Part shown: in pieces, positions 10,694-22,326 of the stretch
Position numbering within the stretch: position 1 is the stretch's first letter
Layout: each line of letters begins with the position of its first letter
Source of the DNA: Stictocephala bisonia
Taxonomy: Eukaryota > Arthropoda > Insecta > Hemiptera > Membracidae
Assembly (NCBI GenBank): GCA_035578905.1
Contig: JAQJVL010000083.1
Span: 1,262,361-1,326,360 of the forward strand
Direction: 5' to 3'
DNA length: 64,000 nt
Position numbers and translations under genes: made by a program
Notes under the pieces: model-generated
The model's input: the letters and a program-made list of their open reading frames with translations, nothing else
Told to the model about the DNA's origin: nothing
The model's database searches: none

Positions 10694-12340
10694 TTTTCTG
10701 TTAACCCGTTACTCTTAGAATGGTAAGGACTAGTATTCTCTATTTCAAAGTTCCACAATTTAGCAAATTGTTTTAATTCATGACTGCTAAAAGGAACATT
10801 GTCAGCTATTACTAACTTTGGTATACCGAACCGACTAAACAACACCTTCAGTTTGCCAATAATTGCACAACTTGTTTTGTTATTCAGTTTGAAAAACTCC
10901 AGCCATCTTGAATAGTAATCCATAACAGCCAAGTAGTTGTTTCCTTGGTGCTCAGCAGTATCCACTGTAATGATTCAAATGATCCAAATCAAATGGTCAG
11001 ATGTAATCTTTAAGAAAGGAAGGTCAGGAATTTCGTGTGACTTTAGGGATTCTTTAACTTTTGCTGTTTTTTATGGTTGACAGATATTACAACTTAATAT
11101 TTTTTTTTATATATATATATCAGATGTCATAGCTGGCCAATAGAAAAACTTGGTATCATATAAGAGTGTTTTGCTGATACTTAAATATGTTTAATGTGAC
11201 TTAGAATGAACTTCCTTAATGATTTAGGAATTATCAATCCATCTTCATAATACAGTAAATAATTTTCAAATGATATGTCACCTCTGTATTTGTAAAAGTG
11301 TTTAATCTCTCAATCTTCAACTTTTGAAGGCCATTTATAGTTACATGATATTAATTTATCCAGGTTTAAGTAATTTTTGGTTTCAGTTTTTAATTAATCA
11401 AATCTTTCTTGGCTCAAATCTACAACAGATTCTCCTATGCAATGTAAAAATCATCAAAGCACAGATACACCTTTGATATTACCAAAATACTTAATCATTA
11501 GCTTTTTAAAAGTGCTGGTAGGCATGAAAGGCCAAATAGTGCTCTGAAAAATCAATATGTTCCAATTATAGTTAAACGAACATAATTTATTTGCTTCTTC
11601 TTCTAAACCAATGTGATAAAATCCATCATTAATGTCTAAAAAAAAAAAAACTTTTATAAGCTAGGTTTTGTGACAGATTTTCAATAGTTGGAATTGTATA
11701 TCTTTCTCTAATAATATATTTATTTAAGTGAGTTGTGTCAATACAAAGACGCAGAGAACGATTGGGTTTCTCTACAATTACAAGATTACTCTGTCTGAAT
11801 AAGTTCCTCGCACTGATCAATAGTCTATGAGGAATGGACAGAGTAGGCCTAAGGTTAAGAAGGAGAAAAAAAATTACCAGGTTCATTAACTGGTTCTATA
11901 ATATCTCTTGATTCCAAAGACTTAATGTTTGTTCAAATCTATTCCTGACTTTAGATGTTATTCTTCTTATTGCGCTTTTCTGTGGGACAGCTTTGCTGTC
12001 TATTTTTATCTTACAAATGTCTGGAAAACAGCCTAATCCTCAAATTCTGATTTGTTATGATTAAATATTCTGTTTCTTAACAATGTATTTTCTAACCTAA
12101 GTTCAATGTTGTCAATCCTTTTAATAAAATTAAGATCAAAGCTGTCCTCGATCCTATTATAGGGTTACAGAAATATTTTACAACTAAACATCTAATTAAC
12201 GCCATTTTCAAGTTAGATTCAATCACGGTTTCTATAAATTCTATTGTTTTAACTTTGAAACCTCCAAAATATTCAAGTATTAGCCTATCTTATTACTTTT
12301 ATTCATACGATTCTCTAAGGTAAAACATTAACCTCCTTAG
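10694..12340 (-). pseudogene. Ty3/gypsy retrotransposon pol remnant
   Basis: On the minus strand, 11629-11886 encodes an RT start (VEKPNRSLRLCIDTTHLNKY, IRERYTIPTIENL). It is followed downstream by NDGFYHIGLEEEANKLCSF, WPFMPTSTF and CFDDF, which resembles the RT active-site turn. The 10694-10965 part encodes an integrase core (NNYLAVMDYYSRWLEFF, RFGIPKLVIADN, SPYHSKSNGL). Order RT then integrase is that of Ty3/gypsy. Stops, frameshifts and the Harbinger junction at 10694 show it is dead. No LTRs were recognised, and the boundary near 12340 is approximate. Confidence 0.75.
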
Positions 12341-13995
12341 AGATAAGGATCGTTTGAGAAAATATTTTATTCAGCATACTATAAATAAATGATTTGGCTT
12401 ACCACATTTGGTACAGTTTTTACCCATTGCAGGACATTTCCATTAGCAAGTTTTCTGCCAAACGTTTACATATGTATTCCTCATTCACCTTTGCATCTTC
12501 TTGTCTAATCCATGTTTGTTTCATCTTGTTGTTTTTCTATAGGTTTTCTTATTGTATAGATGTCTTTTGTTTTATTTCGTCTTATTGCATTAGTTACTAT
12601 GTCTAACAAGTCGCAAAGTCAAATATCAACACATTTAGATATTTTAACATTGTTTCCAAGTTTTCTACAGTTTAACTGCTTTCATTGAACTACCATATAT
12701 AGTTAACTGCTCTGAGTTGGCAACGTTAATTCATATAGTAAAATGCTATTTCAGATTTTTTCAGAAGAAAACATAATCCTTTATTATTTATAATGTCCTA
12801 ATTTCCTTCAACGGACGAATATATACGTGACAACATTATCAATTGTCGTAGTTTTGGCACGGTTCATTAAGCAAGTTCTCTGCCTGCTCGTTGAACATGA
12901 TATAAACAAAAGATTGTCCAGTGCTGTTACCGGTTGAGTTGTTACCAAGCGCATTGCTAATTTTAATATTCTCTAATTGATGTTATCGTTATTGATTATA
13001 CTACTAGATTTTATTTATAATTTGGAATGTCCAACGTTACTTTCACGTAGTCTAACTATCTGCTTACATTACTGGACTTTATTTTCGAATAACCTATAAC
13101 GTTGCTTTTACTGACTACTTTATCACTGACCAGAGGCTACTTTATCTTACTGGCGTGGAATATCATATTTAATGGATATGTTCGGAGCGTTTTAGATATT
13201 TCTCAGCTTTTTAAGCAAAGACACCTGTCACTGTAATTTCAAATATAGGATGTTTACTTCACAGTTTTTGGAGCCAGGAAAGAGCAGTTTCTATTATAAG
13301 ACCTATATACCTTTGATGACTTGATTAAGGCTAAAATCAATTATATAGAACAGGGACATGTAAATTTTTTAGCTAACATTCTTTTTCATAGTAGCTACAT
13401 AAAGAAGAAACAAGAATATTATGATCGTTTTTTTTCAGCGGAAAGTCGGGAAAATTAAGAAAATGAGTAAAAACGGAAAAATATTTGTTTTCATAAAAAT
13501 ATTAATGTGCGTACTCAAATTGTGCAGAATTGTGTCCTGTTAACGAATGTGGCAAGGTTTTTAAAATCGAACCATTATCAAGCACATTGTCGCAAGAAAT
13601 GTGCGGTTTCAGTAAGTTTACATTCTGATAGGATAGGGTAGTCTACGTTCTGATTGGTATTGGTAGGCTACGTTAAGTATTGATGGATTAAATAATATTA
13701 GTTTTTGTAAGTGTGTTAGGTTACGTTACATTATGTTAGATTTGTTTAGGATGTGCTGGTTCAGGGACGGATTTTACATATTTCGCTCCTACGCACTTTA
13801 TATTTATATACTTTATATTTATACATATGCCGACCCCTTGAAACATGCCACATTAATGAATACACATGTGTATGACATGGATATAGATGTATATTCACGG
13901 GCCACATCTGTGATAAAGTTTATTTATAACTCTTACAAACTAAAAAAATTATCATTTAAATATTTGAAGATAAAAACAAAAATTAACAAATATAA
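12341..13995. other. Gene-free AT-rich stretch
   Basis: I see nothing I can support in this stretch. Short ORFs at 12394 and 13733 have low-complexity Tyr/Phe/Ile-rich translations with no recognisable domain. Confidence 0.5.
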
Positions 13996-14330
13996 ACTAA
14001 TATATCTTTGGTAAGTCTTTATTATGTTTCCTTACATTGGTTTCATCTTACTTTTAACCATTGCTAACTCCTCTATTAAAGCTAACTTTTATTTTATCAC
14101 CGTTCAAAAGTTCAGCGTCGATATGTAGAGGAGCTGAGTTTAGTTTTTCTTCACTCATTATAGATCTAAAGCAAGATTTCTTTCTTTCTAAGACAGAAAA
14201 TGAATGTTCTGCTTAGCAGTTTGGAACAGCTGTGCACACTTATGAAGAACTATGTCTATGTTGGTTGGGAAATGTCAATTGGAGATTTAACTCTTTAATA
14301 AAGCTGACTTGAGTTCGTCATAAACAACTC
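13996..14330 (-). pseudogene. hAT transposase C-terminal dimerisation region, relic
   Basis: The minus strand reads AEHSFSVLERKKSCFRSIMS then EEKLNSAPLHIDAELLNG. This matches the hAT-family C-terminal dimerisation motif (AERSFS ... K..lRs.M...RL..L..l.i). Upstream pieces in another frame, DELKSALL and FPTNIDIVLHKCAQLF, resemble the preceding part. Two in-frame stops follow and the frame ends ...KHNKDLPKIY. Only this end of the transposase is present. Confidence 0.7.
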
Positions 14331-14587
14331 AAGCTTTTTTTCCTCGTTCTATTCTAAATTTATCACGGCCTATAAGGATGACTTTGTTCCATTGGTTTTG
14401 TCTGACGTTAGTAACACGTCTCTTACTCTACATCGTTACTTAGCCCTTTCTTCATACATATGAAAAACACCTCCAAGAGAGGACATGAAAATTACTAAAG
14501 AGTAATACAATCCGTCTACTTTTTCTACTGTCGGTTTCAAAATGCAATGTAGGCCTACTCAAGATTGAACTTCTGCTATAAATTCAA

Positions 14588-14598
14588 TATTTATTCAG

Positions 14599-14629
<31 letters not shown>

Positions 14630-15185
14630 AAATTTTTTTTTTTTCCCCCAAAAAATTAACATTTTTATTTTAAATTTAAATATTTTTNNNNNNNNNNNNN
14701 NNNNNNNNNNNNNNNNNNNNNNNNNNNNNNNNNNNNNNNNNNNNNNNNNNNNNNNNNNNNNNNNNNNNNNNNNNNNNNNNNNNNNNNNNNNNNNNNNNNN
14801 NNNNNNNNNNNNNNNNNNNNNNNNNNNNNNNNNNNNNNNNNNNNNNNNNNNNNNNNNNNNNNNNNNNNNNNNNNNNNNNNNNNNNNNNNNNNNNNNNNNN
14901 NNNNNNNNNNNNNNNNNNNNNNNNNNNNNNNNNNNNNNNNNNNNNNNNNNNNNNNNNNNNNNNNNNNNNNNNNNNNNNNNNNNNNNNNNNNNNNNNNNNN
15001 NNNNNNNNNNNNNNNNNNNNNNNNNNNNNNNNNNNNNNNNNNNNNNNNNNNNNNNNNNNNNNNNNNNNNNNNNNNNNNNNNNNNNNNNNNNNNNNNNNNN
15101 NNNNNNNNNNNNNNNNNNNNNNNNNNNNNNNNNNNNNNNNNNNNNNNNNNNNNNNNNNNNNNNNNNNNNNNNNNNNNNNNNNNNN
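14588..15185. other. Assembly gap with homopolymer flank
   Basis: Bases 14688-15185 are N (498 bases). The left flank (about 14601-14687) is an implausible run of T, then A, then T, then C, then A, which looks like degraded consensus rather than biological sequence. Sequence near the gap should not be trusted. Confidence 0.95.
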
Positions 15186-16839
15186 GATATGGTATTAACA
15201 TAATTTTTTCATGTAGCAAATGTAAACAGGTATTCCGGTTATGCTTTGAAGGAACTATGTTAATGAATGTTTTAACAATGAGCTGTAAGGATTTTCAAAA
15301 ATATTTAGTAATAATTTTATAAAATTGCACACATTTGGTGTACGTAAATAAAACTACTATTGGCCTGCTAGTATCATATTTCCTAGTTAAGGTACTTTCT
15401 GGTCACATAATGTAAAGAAAAAAATAAAAGATTGTATTATTAATTTTATTTTAGGACATGCAGTAAATAAAAAACCAGTGAAACAGTAAAATACTGTGTA
15501 CTAGAAAAACTCATACTATACACACAAATGGCGACATAATATCAACGGTTTAATCTATCCACATACCAGAGAAATATTTCTAAAAATAATCTAGGCGATT
15601 TCTGTTGTGTGGAAGTCCTTCATTAGGCTTGCTACCTCTAAGGAAAGGCCCAAGATCAAGTCGTAGCAACTAATATTCATTCTTATAGTCACCGTCCAGG
15701 CTGGTTATCAGAGGTTCCAGATATCACATGGCCGGATATTCCAGGTTTTACTGTATATGGATTTAAGTATTGGTAATTGTACAACTTGGTTGTACTATTG
15801 GTGGTACTATTGGTAATTGTAAATATTGGTTGGTACAACTTCATAGTGTAACATTAATCAAATAAGTATCTTGTGCCAAATATTAGACTTCTAGTAAGAT
15901 ATTAAGACAAATATAATGTATAATAACAACCCAACATGAGGTATTTGAATGTTAATCTTTTCAAGATATTTTAGGCCTCTTTGGATGGATTAGCTGACTT
16001 CGTTTTATTCTACATTAAATTTGAAAGTTGATGTGTAACTTAGCGATCAGTGATCACTGTTTGCAAGTATTTCACAAAGCAACAGTGAAGCAGACTATAC
16101 AACTAACGTGCTAACTGGCTTCATGTTTTTATTAAAAACATCGTGAGTTTGTTGGGTCTATAAACATTCCACTAGAAGTGAAGCAGATCGTAGTATGTCC
16201 TAGATCTATCAGCAAGCAATGTGTGTTAACTTAACCCTCTACTACATAATAGTAAGGGCTTTGCTCTCATATTTTAATAGTAGACATGACAACCCTAAAA
16301 TAAAGCATGTTTATTTTGATTATTCAAACACTTTGAATACTATTAGCAGTGAAAATTCTAAATTATGCTAATTTGGTCATTTCATTTAATTTTAATGCAT
16401 AGACTTAAAATATAAATGCTGTAAAATAAATTCCTGCATAATTTTAATCCATAAAAAAGGCGTTTAAGTAGTCTTCTGAAACTGAACTTGATATGACTTC
16501 ATTTTATAAAATGTACAGAAAGGTAAGTGCATAAAAGTTAATTTTAAAGGTTTAGCAAAACAATTCTATTGTGACTAAACTATACAAAAACTACATTATA
16601 TTATACAAAATGTTATTGATATGCTATTATAAGTAAGAACAAAAATTATCTATAGCATTTACTACTCAAATAGTATTTTTAATATTTAATACTGTGATAA
16701 AGAATTGTTGTACAAGTTCCCAGTGACTAGCCATTCCCTATGTAGGTGGTACAGTAAAACAACTAATTCATAGTTGTTGGTCATATGAAGAGACAGGTAA
16801 AATATTCTTTTAACAATTGTCATTTTTTTTATTTTACAG
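15186..16839. other. Probable intron or upstream region of the TMEM130-like gene
   Basis: I found no convincing exon. A GTAAGT at about 16522 is donor-like, but the sequence before it has a stop in the phase needed. The signal peptide and N-terminal exons of the downstream gene must lie here, in the gap, or further left. Confidence 0.45.
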
Positions 16840-17412
16840 CTCTATTAAATGGAGATATGAGTATGTCACAAAATAATCGGACAGTGAAGAACAATTATGT
16901 GAGTACAGCATCAGAAGTCACTCATACAATCACATTTACGGATCCAGATAAAGAGTATCTAAAGAAAAACGCAACATCTGTAGTAGCCTATTGGTTTGTG
17001 AATTGTATATATTATGGGGCTACATCGGATCTTACCTTTCAGTACAACTATTCTAATGCTGCCAATCAAGAACGGCATGTGGAAGCATTGGTGGTAGCTT
17101 CTTTTGAAAAACTCCCACCTCCCACCACTCCCGCGCCTCCAACTACAACCACCACACTGCCTCCCACTACTGTGAGTCCTAACAGTACGACAACCACGAC
17201 CACTACAAAGCCAACTGTCTCCACTACTACAATTGCTACTACTACAATCAAGCCCTCAAACAATATCACTAACCTGGTTAAGCCTAACTTAAAATTGGGC
17301 ACAAATGTATCGGAGATTCCTATTCTGCCTTACGTTTGTCTTAACACATCAATTGTACCACCAGATCCGAAAAAAACTTATGGATACTTCTCTCAGAAAG
17401 TTGAAGTCAAAG
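16840..17412 (+). CDS. TMEM130: TMEM130/PMEL/GPNMB-like membrane glycoprotein: ectodomain exon with mucin-like linker
   Basis: This is the first recognisable exon of a type I membrane glycoprotein. The acceptor is TTTTACAG before 16840 and the donor is GTATGT at 17413, both phase 1. The first half reads LLNGDMSMSQNN, THTITFTDPDKEYLK, VVAYWFVNC and LTFQYNYS. This lines up with the degenerate PKD-like region of TMEM130, whose relatives are PMEL and GPNMB. The second half is a Thr/Pro/Ser linker of about 60 residues (PPTTPAPPTTTTTLPP) followed by PYVCLNTSIVPPDPKKTYGY. At least six N-glycosylation sequons are present. Earlier exons, including the signal peptide, were not found. A continuous frame from 16785 runs through the acceptor, so its ATG is not the real start. 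The TMEM130 assignment is from remembered family features, without a search. Confidence 0.85.
17066..17302 (+). repeat. Thr/Pro-rich low-complexity coding segment
   Basis: Degenerate ACC/ACT/CCA codons inside the ectodomain exon encode the mucin-like linker, a likely O-glycosylated stalk. PMEL and GPNMB carry comparable low-complexity segments. The antisense frame is an open Val/Gly-rich artefact. Confidence 0.8.
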
Positions 17413-17494
17413 GTATGTAACAATATAAAATTTATAGGAAATATTTGATTAAACTAAAAATATCTATTTAATTATTAATTATGGTTATTAATTG

Positions 17495-18075
17495 TTACGA
17501 CACCGATCGTAGATAAATGGGGGAATGAATAGGATGAGTGTAGATGAACAGTTGACTCATTGTTACTAAATAAGGTCCATTAACACCCCAATAATCAGGT
17601 TAACTAAGGGAACTATACAGCTTTATGTGGAATCAAAACCATGTATTATTGGTCTGGTTTTCAGTTAATTGACAAATCAGTCCTCTTCCCTACACAGCAT
17701 CTGGACCCTGGCTACCACCCATAATAGATACCCCAGACTTCTCCAGTAGTACCCACACCATGTCCGTATTAAGAGAACTGAGTATAGAACCCGTGTTACC
17801 GGTTCTATACTCAGTTCTCCGTATATCAACCGTATAGAACCGGTGTAATCAAACATAGAATAAATGGTTAGTATGTCCATCCTCCTACCTCCCCCTTTTC
17901 CCATTGCTGATGGTTGATAGAGAGGTTTTGAGTGAGGAGAATTGACCATCCAAACACCCAGGACTGGGTCTGCTTAGCAGAGCTGAATAAGTTACCTATT
18001 GTCTAGAATCTCCACAACATTTTGTCCCCAAGTAGCTAGGTTACCACTCTGCTCCACTAGTGCCGACTAGATTTT
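17495..18075 (-). mobile_element. Long SINE-like repeat (minus orientation)
   Basis: The reverse complement ends with TTAGTAACAATGAG, CATCTACACTCAT and GATCGGTGTC, the same 3' module as the SINEs at 18285 and 60506. Its 5' part (AGTCGGCACTAG ... ACTTGGGGACAAA) matches the repeat at 41605-42105. It carries a 19-bp perfect hairpin at 17773-17819. It lies in intron 1 of the TMEM130-like gene. Confidence 0.65.
17773..17819. repeat. 19-bp perfect hairpin, 9-nt loop
   Basis: GAGAACTGAGTATAGAACC (17773-17791) is exactly inverted at 17801-17819, within the long SINE-like repeat. A third partial arm (TATAGAACCGG) follows near 17833. Confidence 0.85.
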
Positions 18076-18284
18076 ATAATAATAATATTTTTGGAAGTGG
18101 TTTATAAAATATGTCTAGTGTAAAATTTATGGCCATTATTTGTCCTTGGGGTTTTAAAAATAGAGATGCCAACCTCTCATTAAGCTTATATCAGTTAAAT
18201 GTCCAGTTGTTTTACTGAGACTAAAAGTTATAAAATGTTTTATGAAGAAATAAGCTGGATAACCTGATATACTTAAAAAATAAA

Positions 18285-18556
18285 TTGGTCGGTAGCGTAG
18301 TTGGTTCAATCCCAGCTTCATGTGCTAAAGGTTCTCAGTTCGATCCCAATCAGAGTCAATACATTTTGAGAAGGATCAGCTGATAACCACCGGCTGTTCA
18401 TTTGTCATTGGGCTATTAATTAATGACACTTTCTAAGGAATAAGTCGGCCTTAGTTTGTAACAATGACTACATTCGCTCATCTACACTCATCACACTCAT
18501 TCGAAATCCATATTCGCCCATATCTTGACGATCGGCATCTTATGAATAAATAAATA
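18285..18556 (+). mobile_element. tRNA-derived SINE, full-length copy
   Basis: The head contains an A-box-like TAGCGTAGTTGG and a B-box-like AGTTCGATCCC, the two internal pol III promoter elements. The body has TTGGGCTATTAATTAATGAC and the 3' module TTTGTAACAATGACTACATT, ending in (AAATA)n. A nearly identical copy lies at 60506-60782, and a 3' half at 53964-54083. It lies in intron 1 of the TMEM130-like gene. Confidence 0.85.
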
Positions 18557-18735
18557 ATATACTTACTGCATTTCAAATGAGGTGACAGGCTGATTTATCG
18601 TCAAGCCTTTACTCGCCCTTACTTGCCTTTTTGCTGCATTTTTGTGTTAGCACCAACCTTCAGAAGATAGTGTCAGTGACAATATGAGGAATATAGAGTA
18701 CTGAACACCAGCCATGAGATGTTAATTCTGCTTAA

Positions 18736-19808
18736 CTTTTTGCACTCCATTTATTTTGCCACAAGGTGCCCTGCCAGATCCATCTATTTTTTTTTCAATT
18801 GTGTATATGTTTCTTATATGTATAGTTAAATTGAACTATTATGTAAGCAGGTACTAAGTGTTATATACCAAATTATTCAGTATAATCTGGTGAACATTCT
18901 TAGGTAATTTATTTGTAATTTATGTACCTATTACTCAGATATAAAAATATAAATATAAAACATTCAAATAAAATTTACAAAAATTTCTGATATTTTGATT
19001 AGGTTTTTAGCATCAATTATTTTTATTATTTTTTTTTAATTTGGCATGAACATCATTAAAACAATCATTTAATTTTAGACAGAAAAACATTAATTTTGTT
19101 TGGCTTCTAAAACATTATACTTTCCATATGCTACTTTATAAAACATGACAAAGCGTTTTCACTTTACCAAATTATCATTTTGTAGAATACTAAAGTTTCA
19201 TGTTGAGTAGTATATCACAATTGTTTAACTGCTGCAGTTCTGTTTTGTAGTCACACTTGATATATATGCAAATAGTACTGATACTGGTAACAGTATTTTG
19301 TTCAAACACAAAATAATATAGAAAACCGTAAATATCCATCAAACATTGCTTCAATTGTGTCATGCAAACTATCTCTACTTGTAAACGCCATAATACTAGC
19401 TGTATACGAAAATAGTACACAAATTTACACTATAAGCACTTTGATATATTCTAAAAATTAATAGTAACTAACAAAACATAATATAAAAACAAAAATAATA
19501 TAATTTACAAACACAACCTAAATGTGCAACAGTGAACGTTCAATGTGAAGATGACAGCTGGAGCTGAATAAAGCTGATTGGTTTTAAAACGAAAAAAAAA
19601 AAAAATTACTATGAAGTTCGAACAAAACACTGAGTGACTCAAAATATAAGTAAATATTACCACGGCAACGATAGACACTTTAAAAAATATCTGCAACAAA
19701 CTGGAAATGAAATAAAACATTGGTAACCAATGTCAGACTGAGTCCGCCTATGGAGTGGAACGGGAAAATAGTGATGTCGGACTCAGTTTACCTATGGAGC
19801 ACAAAAGG
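18736..19808. mobile_element. Non-autonomous piggyBac-like element
   Basis: The ends are TTAA-CTTTTTGCACTCCAT on the left (TTAA at 18732-18735) and, reading inward, TTAA-CCTTTTGTGCTCCAT on the right (TTAA at 19809-19812). The TTAA duplications and matching terminal inverted repeats are the piggyBac hallmark. Near the right end a sub-terminal motif of about 27 bp (GACTnAGT...CCTATGGAG) occurs twice (about 19731 and 19777). No transposase is encoded. Confidence 0.72.
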
Positions 19809-19819
19809 TTAAATTGCAA

Positions 19820-20035
19820 GTTTCAACCAAAAATCAGACCAATAGTATGTGGTTTGTATTACAAATTAAGTCCCCCAGCTGTTCTGTTTATTGGGCTATT
19901 TAGTTAATAACACTTGTTAATATCAATCCACCTTAGACAGTTAGTAACAAAGACTGCACTCATTCATCTACTTATTTGTAATCAATATTCACGCACATCT
20001 CTACATAGGCAACTTATTGATAAAAAACCTTACTT
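19820..20035 (+). mobile_element. Diverged SINE-family copy
   Basis: AGACCAATAGTATGTGGTTT, TATTGGGCTATTTAGTTAA and AGTAACAAAGACTGCACTC match the body and tail of the long SINE-like repeats at 17495 and 41605 at lower identity. There is no tRNA head. Confidence 0.6.
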
Positions 20036-20984
20036 TTACTGAGTTAAGCACTATCATGCAGTGTATTAAATGATCAATCTAAGAAATTCATTACCAATCT
20101 AGCTCTTAATATATTTTCCATAATATTGTTTAGCAACCTTCAAAGTTAACCATGTTATTAGGTCTAGTAGTGGATAAAAATAACATTTTCGGACACATAA
20201 ACTATATTTGCAAAATTTCAGGTCAAGTATTCCTGTTTTGAACATACTGTTTTCTTTTTGTAATGTTATTACAAAAAAATCTGTACTTGTCAGCATAATA
20301 GAGCTTGAATTTGATGGTATATTTTGCAGGAATTTAGTTAGGTGTTTTTTTTTTTTTTATGTTTTGATTGTTGGATCATTTTGGAGGGGTTCTTCAAATG
20401 ATGTAGTGTTTGTTGAATATAATCCATTTACATTCCCATGGGACCATTGGCTGTTATGTCTTAAAATACGTGTTGTGTCATTTGCATGCATAAAAGTTGT
20501 CGATGGTCAAGAATCCTGAAGGTCACTTAGCTACACCACAATCTTCTCAAACGTTCCCAGATAGTCAAGAAAATTTTGGAATACTCAAATATCTGGACTG
20601 TTCTAGGATTTCATAAAATTTGTGATATTTATTTCATTCATGAATAATAAATTTGTGTTATTAATTTTTATAATAATTCATAATTCAAAATGAATAAGTG
20701 AGTAAAAGAGGGCAAAACAAAACATTCAACCCTTATTCCTCCAACAGCACAAACTTCCCTTAAAATGGGAACCTTCATGGAATAGGGCTACCAGTACCAC
20801 ACCATATAACTGCTTTGACTGTAATGGCATTGGTTTTTTTAGATTTAGCTGATGATTTATGTTTACTTTTATAATATCTATTGGTTTTATCAAACATGTA
20901 AATATCGTATAGAATAACTGTGTTTTTATTTACTATTTATTATTACATGCATACATATCCACTAATGTTTTATTATTGTGTGGG
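20036..20984. other. Intron 1 sequence, nothing recognised
   Basis: AT-rich sequence with a T-run at about 20346. Short ORFs here have no recognisable content. Confidence 0.5.
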
Positions 20985-21195
20985 TCTAGGTTTGTTAACT
21001 AACCCTGTCCACCTTCTTCTGTCTGTTGTTCTCTAAATACATCTTCCCAATTTAGTCCTTTGTTATTAATATTTTCTTTTTAATCTGTCCATTCATATCT
21101 TCTTTGGTCTTCCTTTTGGCCTCCTCCTTTCTTCTTGTGCCTCTAATACTGGTCTTACTCATTCTTTTCATATCTCCAAACCATTTTTCTTATCA
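20985..21195 (-). pseudogene. LINE C-terminal relic
   Basis: The minus strand reads RWFGDMKRMSKTSIRGTRRK, then KRKTKEDMNGQI, and in another frame KGLNWEDVFREQQTEE. This fits the basic C-terminal region of RTE/L2-like LINE ORFs (RWfGHv.Rm ... rGRPr.rW). It is strongly degraded. Confidence 0.55.
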
Positions 21196-21545
21196 CGATT
21201 ATAAATAATTATGGAGAATGTTATGTAAAATATAACCAAAAAGGGTGATGTAATTTCCATAGCATATGTGTATAGATGAATTATCTCTGATGAGATTAAG
21301 TCCTTTTATGTTAGTTTCATATATAAATGGTAGTCTCATTTATAAAAGCAGTAAAGGTTCTTTTTCAATAATTATGACTTTATTTTGTTATAATGCATGT
21401 TTGTACTATCAAATGTTATATATCTTGATACATATGCTTTAAATTAAATGTTCTATGCATACAGAAATAGTTTGTGTAATGTTATACAAATATACTCATT
21501 GAAAACAATAAATGAAATAGTAACAAATATTTTTTTTTTCTATAG

Positions 21546-21719
21546 CACCTGTCGCCAATGTGCAGTTCAGCCCCAACAACTGGCTAAAGCACGGAGAGAT
21601 ACTTAACCTCTCTGTGTCTTGCAATGGATCATCACCTTTCCTTTACTGTTTTCTCATCACTGAAGGTGATTACAACACTACAGGCAATGAGTCCTGCTCC
21701 AAGGAACAGCTTATATCTG
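21546..21719 (+). CDS. TMEM130: TMEM130-like gene, ectodomain exon 2
   Basis: A 174-bp exon, phase 1 at both ends, with acceptor TTTCTATAG and donor GTATGT. Joined to the previous exon it reads APVANVQFSPNNWLKHGEIL and then LSVSCNGSSPFLYCFLITEG. The Cys pattern (SCNGSSPFLYCF ... ESC) matches the second extracellular Ig/PKD-like domain of TMEM130 relatives. N-glycosylation sequons are NLS, NGS, NTT and NES. Intron 1 (17413-21545) carries SINE and piggyBac insertions. Confidence 0.88.
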
Positions 21720-22326
21720 GTATGTCACCATGTACAAAATATTTTGAGTTATAATAGTACATAACATTCAAAAACCCAGAAAATGTGATCAGTCATGTGG
21801 TGATCACCAGTGAAGATTGGTGTGCAACTGATGTCAAGTGGAAACCCCACTCTGTTACAACAAACATTATGTAAACAGGTTTGAAGAAAAAATAGGGCAC
21901 CGTGTATAAATAAGCAACTTATGATACTTAATATATTGAAGTAGTCCTATTTAATGTAGAAATATACCTACAGTACTTACATATTTTGAACTACTTCTAT
22001 TTGAAACACTCTATTTGAAAATTATAAAAATACAGAAAACTGTTTTAATAAAAATTGTTGAGTATTTGTTTAAGTAATGTTATTTACTGCCACTGTGTAA
22101 CTTATTATCTATTCAGCACACAAGCTACATTCACCTTACAAATAAATGGATCTGTCGCTTTCATCTAGACTGAACATTATTTTTTAATTTTAAATTCTAA
22201 CAAAACCAATACCTAAACTAAATACTTGCAAAATAGTGTATTACTTCATCTATCATGAAATTAGGTTTCCTTACCAATGTTGACCAATGAAATAGGTACT
22301 TAGACCAATGTTTCTTGTGTTTCCAG

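Noticed and set aside
14665..15219. Minus-strand ORF across the gap
   Set aside because: It consists of N bases translated as X.
16785..16839. ATG at 16785 as the start of the TMEM130-like protein
   Set aside because: The sequence between it and 16839 is a pyrimidine tract and acceptor (TTTTTATTTTACAG), and the encoded residues do not resemble a signal peptide.
17066..17302. Val/Gly-rich minus-strand ORF
   Set aside because: It is the antisense shadow of the Thr/Pro coding stretch in the TMEM130-like exon.
18293..18350. Functional tRNA gene at the SINE heads
   Set aside because: A- and B-boxes are present, but the acceptor stem does not close and the sequence continues into a SINE body repeated elsewhere.
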